Below are positions 23,401-34,900 of a stretch of DNA of 64,000 bases, in pieces. Both the position numbers and the translations under genes were made by a program. The notes beneath the pieces are model-generated. The model saw only the letters and a list, made by a program, of their open reading frames with translations, ran no database searches and had not been told where the DNA came from. Location: contig NC_090321.1 in assembly GCF_040869045.1 (NCBI RefSeq), positions 130,377,689 through 130,441,688 on the forward strand, given 5' to 3'. Numbering within the stretch: position 1 is the first letter of the stretch; each line of letters begins with the position of its first letter. The DNA is from Eurosta solidaginis (Eukaryota > Arthropoda > Insecta > Diptera > Tephritidae).

Positions 23401-24000
23401 TGTTAAAATTTTACTTTAAAAAAATTTTTTTTTAAAAGTAGGCGTGGTCCTTCTCCGATTTTGCTAATTTTTATTAAGCTTACATATAGTAATAGCAGTA
23501 ACGTTCCTGCCAAAGTTCATCATGATATCTTCAACGACTGCCAAATTACAGCTTGCAAAACTTCTAAATTACCTTCTTTTAAGAGTGGGCGGTGCCACGC
23601 CCATTGTCCAAAATTTTACTAATTTTCTATTCTGCGTCATATGTTCAACTCATCTACCAAGTTTCGACGCTTTATATGTCTTTTGTAATGAATTATCGCA
23701 CTTTTTCGGTTTTTCGAAATTTTCGATAGTCCGATATCGTTCATTTTAAATAGCGATCTGAGATGAGTGCTCAAATCTACATACCAAATTTCATCAAGAT
23801 ACCTCGAAATTTACTCAAGTTATCGTGTCAACGGACGGACGGACGGACGGACTGACATGGCTCAATCAAATTTTTTTTCGATCCTGATTATTTTGATATA
23901 TGGAAGTCTATATCTATCTCGATTCCTTTATATATGTACAACCAACCGTTATCCAATCAAACTTAATATATTCTGTGAGCTCTGCTCAACTGAGTATAAA
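20415..24000 (-). mobile_element. DINE-1-like Helentron (non-autonomous), copy 1
   Basis: Inserted in errantivirus integrase, whose reading resumes at 24001. In element sense (minus) the 5' end near 24000 reads TATACTCAGTTGAGCAGAG, then AATATATTAAG, a CCATGTCAGTCCGTCCGTCC block, and GGGCGTGGC segments. A long minisatellite follows. The 3' end carries a GTTCGG/CCGAAC hairpin (20430-20447) and finishes CCTTCCTTAC. This matches the layout of DINE-1 (INE-1) elements of Drosophila. There is no real protein; the short open frames inside the array simply translate the repeat. Confidence 0.8.
20540..22690 (-). repeat. ~130-bp minisatellite, about 16 units
   Basis: GCCATAAAGGTGGA recurs at 20625, 20755 (variant), 20884, 21014 and 21144, giving a period of 129-130 bp, and continues to about 22690. 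Units include GATATGGGTATCAAATGAAA, GGTGTTAATGAG and TTTCGAGATATCGCC. Some units are shortened, for example near 21340. The array recurs at 32103-34253. Confidence 0.95.
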
Positions 24001-24211
24001 AACGAAGTGTAACAAAAATGTTAAGACAAATAAATTTGAAATAGGAGATCTAGTTTATGTAAGAATAGGAAACAAAAAGAAAAATCAAAGCCCATTCCGT
24101 GGCCCGTATACAATTGTAAGCACAAATGGAGTAAACTCCACTTTAGAATTTAATGGTAAATATAAGGAACTACATAATAACAATTTAAAAAAGTATTTAG
24201 AAATAAGATAA
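24001..24211 (+). pseudogene. Errantivirus B integrase C-terminal domain
   Basis: Right after the Helentron the frame reads NKFEIGDLVYVRIGNKKKNQ, then SPFRGPYTIVSTNG, a GPY/F-type chromatin/DNA-binding module at the end of gypsy integrases. It closes at 24211 (KKYLEIR). Its separation from the core by the 3.6-kb insertion shows the Helentron came after the errantivirus. The piece itself is intact. Confidence 0.85.
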
Positions 24212-24480
24212 GAACTACAAGAAATTAGTATAAACAAATCCAAACAAAACGCAAATGTATTTTCTAACTCAGCAAACAGAACAATTATTTCATTATGCAA
24301 ACGAAATAATTTTTCAATCTCAAGGGCGATGGTGTAGTGTATACACAGGGTCAATGTACTAGAGTAGCAATGTCACATATATATGTACATAAATATGTAC
24401 ACACAACCAATGAACATGAGTACTGATCTCCTGCAATGCCATTGCTTGCATCGGAATGCATTTAGGCAATGAACATTTAA

Positions 24481-26081
24481 GCTTGAAACACAATGCCCTG
24501 ACGCCGCGAAATAAACGCGAGGAACATCGCCTTGTCAAAAATAGAATCCCCATAATTACATGAAGGTGAATACAATGAACGCCAAGAGCGAAATTTACGC
24601 GACGTCATTTTGCGACGATAGATTAAAGCTTGAAACATAATGCCCTGACGCCGCGAAATAAACGCGACGATCATCGCCTTGTCAAAAACAGAATCCCCAT
24701 AATTACATGAAGGTGAACACAATGAACGCCAAGATCGAAATTTACGCGACGTCATTTTGCGACGATAGATTTATTCCCATTCAGCATTTAGATGATTAAA
24801 TTTTGAATTTCCCTACATATAAATACAATTTGATTACTCTTTCTGACTAAATAAAGAGTTAACATACAAGTGAACAAAAGAAATAATCAAATATTAATAC
24901 TTTTGATGATCAAAAACTGAATATAGTTTTTCAATCACATTTTGGAATCATATTTGAATCAAATGTGTTTACTTTAGGCGATCAAAAATTTTAATCAAAA
25001 AATATATTAAAATTTTATTCTTCAAGACAAGAAATAATGTATATACTGCTCCTAACGTAAGATGTCCCCAACCATTTCTCCACCATCGGATTCCCAGCAA
25101 ATAGAAATTATTCCATTAGACAATACAAGGGTTGTGAACTATTTGAACTCTCTTGACATATGTACCTGGATATGGCTTCAACATCCCGTACCATATCGTA
25201 TTTTAAGATGTTGACAATCATAGCTGATGCTGGATGTTGTAGTCGCAGATGTATATTGGTCTAGTTTGTTTGCGAATTACCTTTGGTTCAAATAGCTCAC
25301 TTCCGCATGCTTTCTCCCCCTGATGAAATAAGATTACTATGTAGTATCTTATTTTGTATGAGATATGAAGAATAAATGTATGATAATGGCATTCTAAAAA
25401 TTATTCAAAAATCTCAACCAAAATGATTGAAATATGTTCACGAATATGATCAGAAAATGAGTGTGAAAAACATTCAAATATTACTCTAAAACAAATAAAG
25501 CCCAATTTTACAATGATATCAAATATGAACAAAAAGCGTTTCGAAATATGAATCATAAATGATTATTCAAGAATAATTACATTTATGGTACATTTTTATC
25601 CCGACGATACGTTAATTTTCGAACAGAAAATGCTTTTAAATTTGAACGTTTTCAATCATCCTGGGGTATGATATTTGAATATTTTTTGATCAAAATTTAA
25701 AAAAAATGCTGGCTGAGTTTCTATCGTCGCCCCCGGGCCATGACGACAAACATCCCAAGGGTTGCTGCTGTTCAATTTTTTAAGTATAAAAAAAGAAAAC
25801 ATAATATCCAAAAACAATTTTTTTTCTTTACATATAATTTTTACATTTTAATTTCATATCTTAATATTTTGGGCGTGTTTTAGCAGTCAAGTGATAAAGC
25901 AGAAAATTAAAAAAGTTTTTATTGTTTTCATCTTTATTTCTATATAATGGCCACTCTGAATAAACAGCGTCAATTTCGCCCGGCATTGTGTTTTAAGTAG
26001 ACGAAATGTCTGGGCGTAATTTGAAAAATGTCATCGCCCGACGCGGCGTATATCGTCGTCGGTCCGCATTGTGTTTCAAGC
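24481..26081. mobile_element. TIR element with duplicated ends inside the LTR
   Basis: The ends GCTTGAAACACAATGC (24481) and GCATTGTGTTTCAAGC (26066-26081) are perfect 16-nt inverted repeats. The left end is tandemly doubled: a 147-bp unit at 24481-24627 recurs at 24628-24774. On the right an internal GCATTGTGTTTTAAG near 25983 repeats the terminal motif. No transposase is present. The class is not determined, and the target duplication in the LTR is ambiguous. Confidence 0.75.
24778..25714. mobile_element. Possible inner AT-rich TIR element
   Basis: CATTCAGCATTT at 24778 and AAATGCTGGCTG at 25703-25714 are near-perfect inverted repeats, followed inward by AAATTTTGA-type sequence on both sides. 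The outer element's GACGATAGA word lies just outside each end. This suggests a ~937-bp insertion inside the TIR element. The interior is rich in TTTGATCAAA-like words and has no coding potential. Confidence 0.5.
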
Positions 26082-26512
26082 ATTATAAATGCTTACCTAA
26101 CGGAAATCTGATTGGTTGCCCTTCAAAGCATTTCCAAGCGTTGGAAGTCATGGGAAAACGAAACAAATAAGGCGGAGTAGAAACTAAATTTGTGCCACCA
26201 AAAATTGTATAAATAGATTAAGATTTTGAATAAAGAAAGAAGATTGAATATGAACATCAAACGTATGATGACTTTTTCTTTCTCTTAAAAACATTCCGGC
26301 AACTTACATCTGTAGGTAGCCTAGAGATCGGCTCTCGAGCCTTATTTCACCCTTTTGCAACGACCATCAGGTCACCACAGACCATAGCAGTAGGAAGGAG
26401 AATTTGGTTATCATTGGCTGCATGCTATGATTGAACCGGTGCGTTTTCTTAACAACACGGTAGCTCGCTAAAATCGGCGCTAGTCTGAATTTGTCGAACG
26501 GGATATGTCGAC

Positions 26513-27882
26513 TCAGCAGTTGTGTGCTGCAGGTTTGATGTATTCGTTCACGGGGTGGGATGTGGAGCTTGCAGCGGGCAACAGCGTGTCATGTCGTTGC
26601 TGACATGTCGAACATGACCACTTTCTCGTACACACATTGATGATATGAGTGCTGCTAAGGCAGTTTGTACACAGTTTGGCTTGTTTTACGAATAGTGTGC
26701 GGTTTTGCACACACATTCGTTTGAATTGTGGACAGAATCTAATAAGGTGCGGGGAGTTGCAAATAATCGCAAGTTTCCTTTTTAGGTTCCTCAAGGGTTT
26801 GCGTCCTGTTGAAGGACTTGTTTTGCACAGCATTCTGATGAGCGACTGGTTTTTGTTTGCTTTGGCTTGGTTGAAGCCAACCCTTTCAACGACTTCATAT
26901 CTCGAGGTGAGAAAATCGTTAATTTGTGAACATGAGGGTAAATCTCTTCGCGAAGAGAGAAATTGTTCCCAAAGTAACAGGGTTTTTTCGGGGAGCTTTG
27001 ATGAACAAATGTACACCAGAATCGGATCCCAACTGTCTTTCGTAACTCATTGGGAGTGAAGGATTGATAGGCAGTTGTTGATTGTATTTTGCAATCTCTG
27101 AAGTTGCTCACTCTTTTCGGATAGAATAGTGGAAGAGTCAGTAAGGATTTGATCTGGTTTTCAAGCAGGATACGCTTTGTTTCGTATCGTGACCATAAAG
27201 CTTCCCAGGCAAGGTCAAAGCTTTCATCGCTCAACGGATATTGCTTGAGGATGGAGCCGGCTTTGCCTTGCATTTTGTACCGGAGATGGTGCAATTTCTG
27301 AGCACGGGAGAGCCTTGGGTGGTTAATGTACACCGCTGTGAACATATCACGAAAAGCGGGCAATTCTTCATAGCCACCATAAAAGGTCTATGTGTCGCAT
27401 GCTGGGACTTTGAGTTAAATATTTGCCTCAGCCAAGAGTTGTTCCACGCGGAGTGGTGGACTGGATGTTGCCATCATTTTGATCAACGAAGGTTGATCGG
27501 CAATCTTCGCTTTGGTTATTTCATACGTATCAAGGCAAGTGCATTGTTTGCCTTTTACCGAACCGTTGATGCCTTCAGGGAAACTTTCGTCTGGTTTCGA
27601 AAATACCAGATCGTAAACCGATTGAAGCCGTGCCCAATAATCATCTAGTGATTTGTCCTTTATCATGAGATATGATTCAGTGTGATCTTGAATCAGTGTC
27701 TCGGTAAATTATGCACAGTATCTCATGGGACTGTCACTTTCCGCGATGAACTTTTACGCGGATGTGCCAATTGATTTGGATTTTGGGGGTGGAGATGTTG
27801 CCCTTTCCTTGACCGTTTCTTCTTTTGGGCCACCTTTTTGTTTTGTCCCGGTTTCGGACGTTTTTGGGGGACTGAGAGGCAT
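26513..27882 (-). pseudogene. BEL gag, copy 1
   Basis: The likely start is the ATG near 27882 (MPLSPPKTSETGTKQK). Broken frames follow at 27666-27415 (DKSLDDYWARLQSVYDLVF), 27363-26791 and 27016-26513. The second contains PAFRDMFTAVYINHPRLS and YPLSDESFDLAWEAL, a hallmark of BEL/Pao Gag. The third has a CCHC knuckle CTNCLSSTHIINVC and a CSTCQQRHDTLLP motif. Frame changes and a stop near 27716 make it a pseudogene. Copy 2 is at 38076-39445. Confidence 0.85.
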
Positions 27883-28131
27883 TTTACGCAAACTTTTGGG
27901 TTTTCACCAAAAAAAAAAAAAACGAATAAAACATTTGTTCGCTCAGGGAACGTTCGCTAAATTCGAAGATGGAATTGCTCTTCGTGCCATAGAAATTTAA
28001 AAGGATATTTAAATGGGTGGCGGTGTTTGTTTTTTTTTTAATTAGAGTCTAGCACGGACAACGGGACGTTCCTTAAATGATTTAAATCCGCGAAATGCGA
28101 AACTGAATTGTATAATGTTTGACAAAAAAAG
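27883..28131 (-). other. BEL 5' leader or LTR remnant
   Basis: About 250 bp upstream (minus sense) of BEL gag with a T-rich run and a 14-A homopolymer near 27910. The LTR edge and primer-binding site could not be fixed because the partner LTR is missing. The Helentron starts at 28132. Confidence 0.4.
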
Positions 28132-31007
28132 GTAAGGAAGGTTAATTTCGGGTGTAACCGAACATTACATACTCAGCTGATAGCTTTGGAGACAAAATAA
28201 GGGAAAATGACCTTTTAGCAAAGTGAACCTAGGGTAACCATGGAATGCGTTTGTATGACATGGGTTTTTAAAAGGGAGTGGACCATAATTCTATAGGTGG
28301 ACGCCATTTCGGGATATCGCCATAAAGGATGACCAGGGGTGACTATAGAATGTGTGTTGTACGATATGGGTATGAAATGAAAGGTGTTAATGAGTATTTT
28401 AAATTGGAGTGTACCTTAGTTCTAAAGGTGGACGCCTTTTCGAGATATCGCCATAAAGGTGGACCAGTGGTGACTCTAGAATGTGTTTGTACGATATGGG
28501 TATCAATGAAAGGTGTTAATGAGTATTTTAAAATGGAGTGTACCTTAGTTCTAAAGGTGGACGCCTTTTCGAGATATCGCATAAAGTTGGACCGGGGGTG
28601 ACTCGAGAGTGTGGTTGTACGATATGGGTATCACTTAAAAGGTGTTAATAAGTATTTTAAAAAGGGGTGGGTCTTAGTTCTATAGGTGGACGCCTTTTCG
28701 AGACATCTCCATAAAGGTGGACCAGGGGTGTCTAGAATGCGTTTGTACGATATGGGTATCAAATGGAAGGTGTTAGTGATTATTTAAAGCGTAGTGGGCC
28801 TTAGTTCTATAGGTGGACGGGTTTTCGAGATATCGCTATAGAGGTGGAGCAGTGGTGACTCTAGAATATGTTTGTATAATATGGGTATCAAATTGAAGGT
28901 ATTGATGAGGGTTTTAAAAGGGAGTGGCCATTAGTTCTATATTTATTTATTTATTTATTTATTATTTAAAGTCGACGACAAACTATGGTCGACTGCATAA
29001 TATAAAAGATATATAAATATACAACTCAAAAGATAAAATTTAAGATATATCGAGCTTTCAGCAATGTTATATTACAAACAAAGAAATATTAATGAACATT
29101 ACTATTTAATTTCAGAATATAATAATAATAAGAAATATGAGCAGAAATAAGATCTTATGCCGAAATCTTATACTGGCGGAATGCATCAGATTCCGCTCAG
29201 CATGATTTCGGAATGCAGTGGATTCCAATCTCCCTGTTGGAATGCAACAAGATTCCAATCAGCATGTCATGGGAATCCGGCAGTGCTAAGAGTAGTGTAA
29301 TGAGGATACGCCATCACAAGGCATAAAAAAGTAACATGACCTGTGTTGTTGGAATGCACCGGATTCCAATCAGCTCGATGCCTGACCCATAAGATTATAC
29401 TGCCGGAATGCATACGATTCCGGTCAGTGACTCATGAAAAAGCATGTTTTTTACGTTGTTGGAATGCACCAGATTCCAATCAACACAGTACTGTCTTGTT
29501 CCTTCTTAATGATACATGTTGATAAATGTTCCTCCATCCTTAAGCGAGACAGTTCCTGTTTTTTTTATCGAAGTAATAAAATGCCGGCAAATTTAATTAG
29601 CTTGTATCTCTTAAATTAGATAGGCAAGTATTGTGAAGGAGTTTTCGAGATATCGACCAAAATGTGGACCAGGGTGACCCAGAACATCATCTGTCGGGTA
29701 CCGCTAATTTATTTGTATATGTAATACCACGAACAGTATTCCTTCCAAGATTCCAAGGGCTTTTGATTTCGCCCTGCAGAACTTTTTCATTTTCTTCTTT
29801 TTTAATAAGGTAGGTGTCACATCCATTTTACAAACTTTTTTCTTAAGTTATATTTTGCGTCAATAAACCAATTCAATTACCATGTTTCATCTCTTTTTTC
29901 ATATTTGGTATAGAATTATGGCATTTTTCCATTTTTCGTAATTTTCGATATCGAAAAAGTGGTCGTGGTCATAGTCGGATTTCAACCATTTTTTCTACCA
30001 AGATAAAGTGAGTTCAGATGAGTACGTGAACTAAGTTTAGTAAAGATATATCGATTTTTGCTCAAGTTATCGTGTTAACGGCCGAGCGGAAGGACAGACG
30101 GCCGACTGTGTATAAAAACTGGGCGTGGCTTCAGCCTATTTCACCCATTTTCACGGAAAACAGTTATCGTCATAGAATCTATGCCCCTACCAAATTTCAC
30201 AAGGATTGGTAAATTTTTGTTCGACTTATGGCATTAAAAGTATTCTAGACGAATTAAATGAAAAAGGCGGACCCACGCCCATTTTGAAATTTTCCTTTGT
30301 TTTCGTATTTTGTTGCACCATATCATTACTGGAATCGAATGTTGCCATAATTTACTTATATACTGTAAAGATATAAAATTTTTTGTTAAAATTTGACTTA
30401 TAAAACAATTTTTTTGAAATTGGGCATGTTCGTCATCCGATTTTGCTAATTTTTATTTAGCAAACATATAGTAGTAGGAGTAATGTGCCTGCCAAATATC
30501 ATCAAGATATCTTCAACGACTTCCAAATTACAGCTTGCAAAACTTCTAACTACCTTCTTTTAATAGTGGGCGGTGCAACGTCCATTGTCCAAAATTTTAC
30601 TAATTTTCCATTTTGAGTCATAAGGTTAACGCGCCTACCAAGTTTCATCGCTTTAGCCGTCTTTAGTAATGAATTATCGCACTTTTTCGGTTTTTCGACA
30701 TTTTCGATATCTAAAAAGTGGGTGTGGTTGTAGTCCGATTTCGTTCATTTTAAATAGTGATCTGAGATGAGCGTCAGCAACCTACATACAAAATTTCATC
30801 AAGATACCGCAAAATTTACTTATGTTATCGTGTTAACGGGCAGACGGACGGACGGACGGACGGACATGGCTAAATGAATTTCTTCTTTCGCCCAGACCAT
30901 TTTGATATTTGGAAGTCTATATCTATCTCGACTAGTTTATGCCGTTACGGATTACCGGTGTGCGAACAAATTTAATATACTCTGTGGGCTCTGCTCATCT
31001 GTGCATA
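28132..31007 (-). mobile_element. DINE-1-like Helentron, copy 2, with LINE fragment
   Basis: Same family as 20415-24000: GTAAGGAAGGTTAA and the TTCGG/CCGAA hairpin at the left (3') end, about five ~120-130-bp units at 28290-28940, a GACGGACGGACGG tract near 30847 and TATATTAAA with AGCAGAG-type sequence near 30980-31007 at the 5' end. It differs from copy 1 by many substitutions and a shorter array, so it is an independent insertion. A LINE 3' fragment (28941-29633) interrupts it. Confidence 0.8.
28941..29633 (-). mobile_element. LINE 3' fragment, 693 bp
   Basis: Nearly identical to 15244-15932, including the TTTA tail, the terminal 7-bp palindrome and the hairpin array, and truncated at GCAAGTATTG. 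I see only a handful of differences, for instance CTTTCAGCAATG versus CTTTCAACAATG. This is a dead-on-arrival 5'-truncated LINE copy in the Helentron array. Confidence 0.9.
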
Positions 31008-31237
31008 ACAAAAAACTAAATATAAAAAAATAATCACAAACACCTTCCACTTATATATACGTGTGTAAACAAACGTGTATTTGTAAATGATTTGTATATA
31101 TGTATGGATATATTGGAAGATAATACTTTTAGGTCTGTATGCTTATTTTTTTCGAAAGTTCCTATAGGGAGGAAAATATCTCAAACTTAGTTTTGTACTC
31201 TAGAATAAGTACAAATGTACATGCGCAATATACAACC
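31008..31237. other. Unique-looking flank ending at the duplication junction
   Basis: AT-rich DNA with no gene seen. The junction ACAACC|AATTCG is at 31237/31238. In the second copy the same sequence continues as ACAACC|GTATG at 42799/42800, which identifies the original right flank. Confidence 0.7.
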
Positions 31238-31977
31238 AATTCGAAAAACAATTTTAAAACTTAAATAAAAATACATCTGGAAAACATGAGACAGTTGGTC
31301 AAAGAATTTATTAATAGCTGCAAAAAGTGCACACAGAATAAAGTAGTAAGACACAAAAAAGAACCACTTGTAGTGACATACACACCAACGGCAACATTTG
31401 AGACCATAACGATTGACACTGTAGACCCTTTGCGCATATCAAACGGCTACAGATACATATTAACAATGCAATGCGATTTGTCAAAATATGTAATAGCACA
31501 CCCGATTGAAAATAAAGACGCCAAAACTATAGCAACTTATGTTAAAACACGGCTTCATTAAAACACTTAAGTCAGACAGAGGATCAGAATTCGTAAATGA
31601 ACTGATGAATAACGTATGTAATCTAATTAACACTAAACAAATATTCTCAACCCCGTACCACCACCAAACAATAGGAGCACTTGAGAAAAATCGTACAAAA
31701 TCTTAATGAATATTTACTTTCATTCGCCGACGATTATGAATGAGAAAAATGGATACCGTATTACACTTTCGCATACAATACCGCCCACACGTAAATACCC
31801 AGTATTCACCATTTGAATTAGTGTTTGGAAAATTACCCACAATACCAAGCGATAACATAAACAATGTAAACAAAATTTACGACATTGAAAATTATGCTAA
31901 TGAGTTGAAATGGAGACTCCAAACGTCCATAAACAACGCAAAGAAATTAATAAGCAATGTAAAACTAAACAGAACAA
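31238..31977 (+). pseudogene. Errantivirus B integrase fragment, duplicated copy
   Basis: Same sequence and same frame breaks as 19675-20414: the SCKKCTQNK finger end, ETITIDTVDPLR, a SDRGSEFVNE block after the frameshift near 31560, and the final NTQYSPFELVFGKLP frame. The first His of the finger is lost because the copy begins inside it. Confidence 0.85.
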
Positions 31978-34900
31978 GTAAGGAAGGTTAAGTTCGGGTG
32001 TAACCGAACATTACATACTCAGTTGAGAGCTATGGTGACAACATAAGGGAAAATAACCATGTAGGAAAATGAACCGAGGGAAACCCTGGAATATGTTTGT
32101 ATGACATGTGTATCAAATGAAGCATTAAAGAGTATTTTATGAGGGAGTGGGCCATAGTTCTATAGGTGGACGCCATTTAGGGATATAGCCATAAAGGTGG
32201 ATCAGGGTTGACTCTAGAATGCGTTTGTACGATATGGGTATCAAATGAAAGGTGTTAATGAGTATTTTAAAAGGGAGTAATCCTTAGTTCCATAGGTGGA
32301 CGCCGTTTCGAGATATCGCCACAAAGGTGGACCAGGGGTGACTCTAGAATGTGTTTGTACGATATGGGTATCAAATTATAGGTATTAATGAGGGCTTTAA
32401 AAGGGAGTGGTGGTTGTTGTATAGGTGGTCGCCTTTTCGAGATATCGCCATAAAGGTGGACCAGGGGTGACTCTAGAATGCGTTTGTACGATATGGGTAT
32501 CAAATGAAAGGTGTTAATGAGTATTTTAAAAGGGAGTAATCCTTAGTTCCATAGGTGGATGCCGTTTCGAGATATCGCCATAAAGGTGGACCAGGGGTGA
32601 CCCTAGAATTTGTTTGTTCAATATGGGCATCAAACGAATGGTGTTAATGAGTATTTTAAAAGGGAGTGGGCCTTAGTTCTATAGGTGGATGCCGTTTCGA
32701 AATATCGCCATAAAGGTGGACCAGGGGTGACTCTAGAATGCGTTTGTACGATATGGGTATCAAATGAAAGGTGTTAATGAGGGTTTTAAAAAGGAGTGAT
32801 GGTTGTTGTATAGGTGGTCGCCTTTTCGAGATATCGCCATAAAGGTGGACCAGGGGTGACTCTAGAATGCGTTTGTACGATATGGGTATCAAATGAAAGG
32901 TGTTAATGAGGGAGTGGGCCATAGTTCTATAGGTGGACGCCATTTAGGGATATAGCCATAAAGGTGGATCAGGGTTGACTCTAGAATGTGTTTGTACGAT
33001 ATGGGTATCAAATTATAGGTATTAATGAGGGCTTTAAAAGGGAGTGGTGGTTGTTGTATAGGTGGTCGCCTTTTCGAGATATCGCCATAAAGGTGGACCA
33101 GGGGTGACTCTAGAATGCGTTTGTACGATATGGGTATCAAATGAAAGGTGTTAATGAGTATTTTAAAAGGGAGTAATCCTTAGTTCCATAGGTGGATGCC
33201 GTTTCGAGATATCGCCATAAAGGTGGACCAGGGGTGACCCTAGAATTTGTTTGTTCAATATGGGCATCAAACGAATGGTGTTAATGAGTATTTTAAAAGG
33301 GAGTGGGCCTTAGTTCCATAGGTGGACGCCGTTTCGAGATATCGCCATAAAGGTGGACCAGGGGTGACCCGAGAATTTGTTTGTACAATATGGGTATCAA
33401 AAGAAAGGTGTTAATGAGTATTTTAAAAGGGAGTAATCCTTAGTTCCATAGGTGGACGCCGTTTCGAGATATCGCCATAAAGGTGGACCAGGGGTGACCC
33501 TAGAATTTGTTTGTACAATATGGGTATCAAAAGAAAGGTGTTAATGAGTATTTTAAAAGGGAGTGGGCCTTAGTTCTATATGTGTACGCCTTTTCGAGGT
33601 ATCGCAATAAAGGTGGACCAGGGGTGACTCTAGACTTTGTTTGTACGATATGGGTATCAAATGAAAGGTGTTAATGAGTATTTTTAAAAGGGAGTGGGCC
33701 TTCGTTCTATAGGTGGATGCCGTTTCGAAATATCGCCATAAAGGTGGACCAGGGTTGACTTTAGAATGTGTTTGTACGATATGGGTATCAAATTAAAGGT
33801 ATTAATGAGGGTTTTAAAAGGGAGTGATGGTTGTTGTATAGGTGGTCGCCTTTTCGAGATATCGCCATAAAGGTGGACCAGGGGTGACTCTAGAATGCGT
33901 TTGTACGATATGGGTATCAAATGAAAGGTGTTAATGAGTATTTTAAAAGGGAGTAATCCTTAGTTCCATAGGTGGACGCCGTTTCGAGATATCGCCATAA
34001 AGGTGGACCAGGGGTGACCCTAGAATTTGTTTGTACAATATGGGAATCAAATGAAAGGTGTTAATGAGTATTATAAAAGGGCGTGGGACTTAGTTCTATA
34101 GGTGGACGCCTTTTCGAGATATCGCTATAAAGGTGGACCAGGGGTGACTCTAGAATAAGTTTGTACGATATGGGTATCAAATTAAAGGTATTAATGAGAG
34201 TTTTAAAAGGGAGTGGTGGTAGTTGTATATGTGAAGGCATTTTCCAGATATCGACCAAAATGTGGAGCAGGGTGACCCAGAACATCATCTGTTGGATACC
34301 GCTAATTTATTTATATATGTGGTACCTGCCAAGATTTTAAGGGTTTTTTATTTCGCCCTGCAGAACTTTTTAATTTTCTTCTACTTAATATGGTAGGTGT
34401 CACAACCATTTTATAAAGTTTTTTCTAAAGTTATATTTCGCGTCAATAAAACAATCCAATTACCTTACCATGTTTCATCCCTTTTTTCGTATTTGGTATA
34501 GAATTATGGCATTTTTTTCATTTTTCGTAATTTTCGATATCGAAAAAGTGGGCGTGGTCATAGTCGGATTTCGTTCATTTTTCATACCAAGATAAAGTGA
34601 GTTCAAGTAAGCATGTGAACTAAGTTCATTAAAGATATGCCGATTTTTGCTCAAGTTATCGTGTAAACGGCCATGCGGAAGGACAGACGGACGACTGTGT
34701 ATAAAAACTGGGCGTGGCATCGCCCATTTTCACAGAAAACAGTTAACGTCATAAAATCTATGCCCCTACCAAATTTCAAAAGGATTGGTTAATTTTTGTT
34801 CGAATTATGGCGTTAAAAGTATCCTAGACAAATTAAATGAAAAAGGGCGGAGCAACGCCCATTTTGAAATTTTCTTTTATTTTTGTATTTTGTTGCACCA

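Larger units (their letters stand above)
12770..26262 (+). mobile_element. Errantivirus-type Ty3/gypsy element B with nested insertions
   Basis: A plus-strand element with LTRs at 12770-13129 and 24333-26262 (the latter interrupted), gag at 13575-15124 and pol to 24211. The pol sequence is of the 17.6/297 type within the errantivirus group. No env lies between integrase and the 3' LTR, only about 120 bp. It is interrupted by a LINE (15244-17343), a DINE-1-like Helentron (20415-24000) and a TIR element in the 3' LTR, and has many stops. It sits inside the BEL element. Its 3' half is duplicated in 31238-37825. Confidence 0.9.
24333..26262 (+). repeat. 3' LTR of errantivirus B, interrupted
   Basis: It begins TGTAGTGTATACACAGGG after a purine-rich CAAGGGCGATGG tract. 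It matches the 5' LTR to GAACATTTA, is interrupted by the TIR element 24481-26081, and resumes with TAAATGCTTACCTAACGG to GAACATCAAAC at 26262. Relative to the inferred 5' LTR the last ~23 bp are missing. BEL sequence starts at 26263. Confidence 0.85.
9661..28131 (-). mobile_element. BEL/Pao element, split by a nested errantivirus
   Basis: In minus-strand order, BEL gag lies at 27882-26513 and protease, RT, RNase H, connector and integrase at about 12769-9661, the two blocks separated by the plus-strand errantivirus at 12770-26262. The flanking BEL sequences resume on either side of that insertion in the expected gag-then-protease order. The 3' end is truncated inside integrase at 9661, next to the unrelated gag-like remnant. 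The 5' LTR is not clearly defined and the upstream limit is the Helentron at 28132. Coding parts have many frame breaks. Confidence 0.85.
19675..31237. repeat. Segmental tandem duplication, unit A (11,563 bp)
   Basis: From AATTCGAAAAAC at 19675 to the ATACAACC at 31237 the sequence recurs directly downstream at 31238-42799. The offset is 11,563 up to about 28,030 and 11,562 after a one-T deletion there. I noticed about a dozen substitutions. The unit starts inside errantivirus integrase and ends about 230 bp right of a Helentron, so its ends match no mobile element. Confidence 0.97.

Noticed and set aside
24211..24332. Envelope gene of errantivirus B
   Set aside because: Only about 120 bp separate integrase from the 3' LTR, too short for env, and no related sequence was seen elsewhere in the window.
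27725..28000. Plus-strand 91-codon open frame (duplicate at 39288)
   Set aside because: Antisense to the BEL gag N-terminus, which shows a clear gag sequence on the minus strand.
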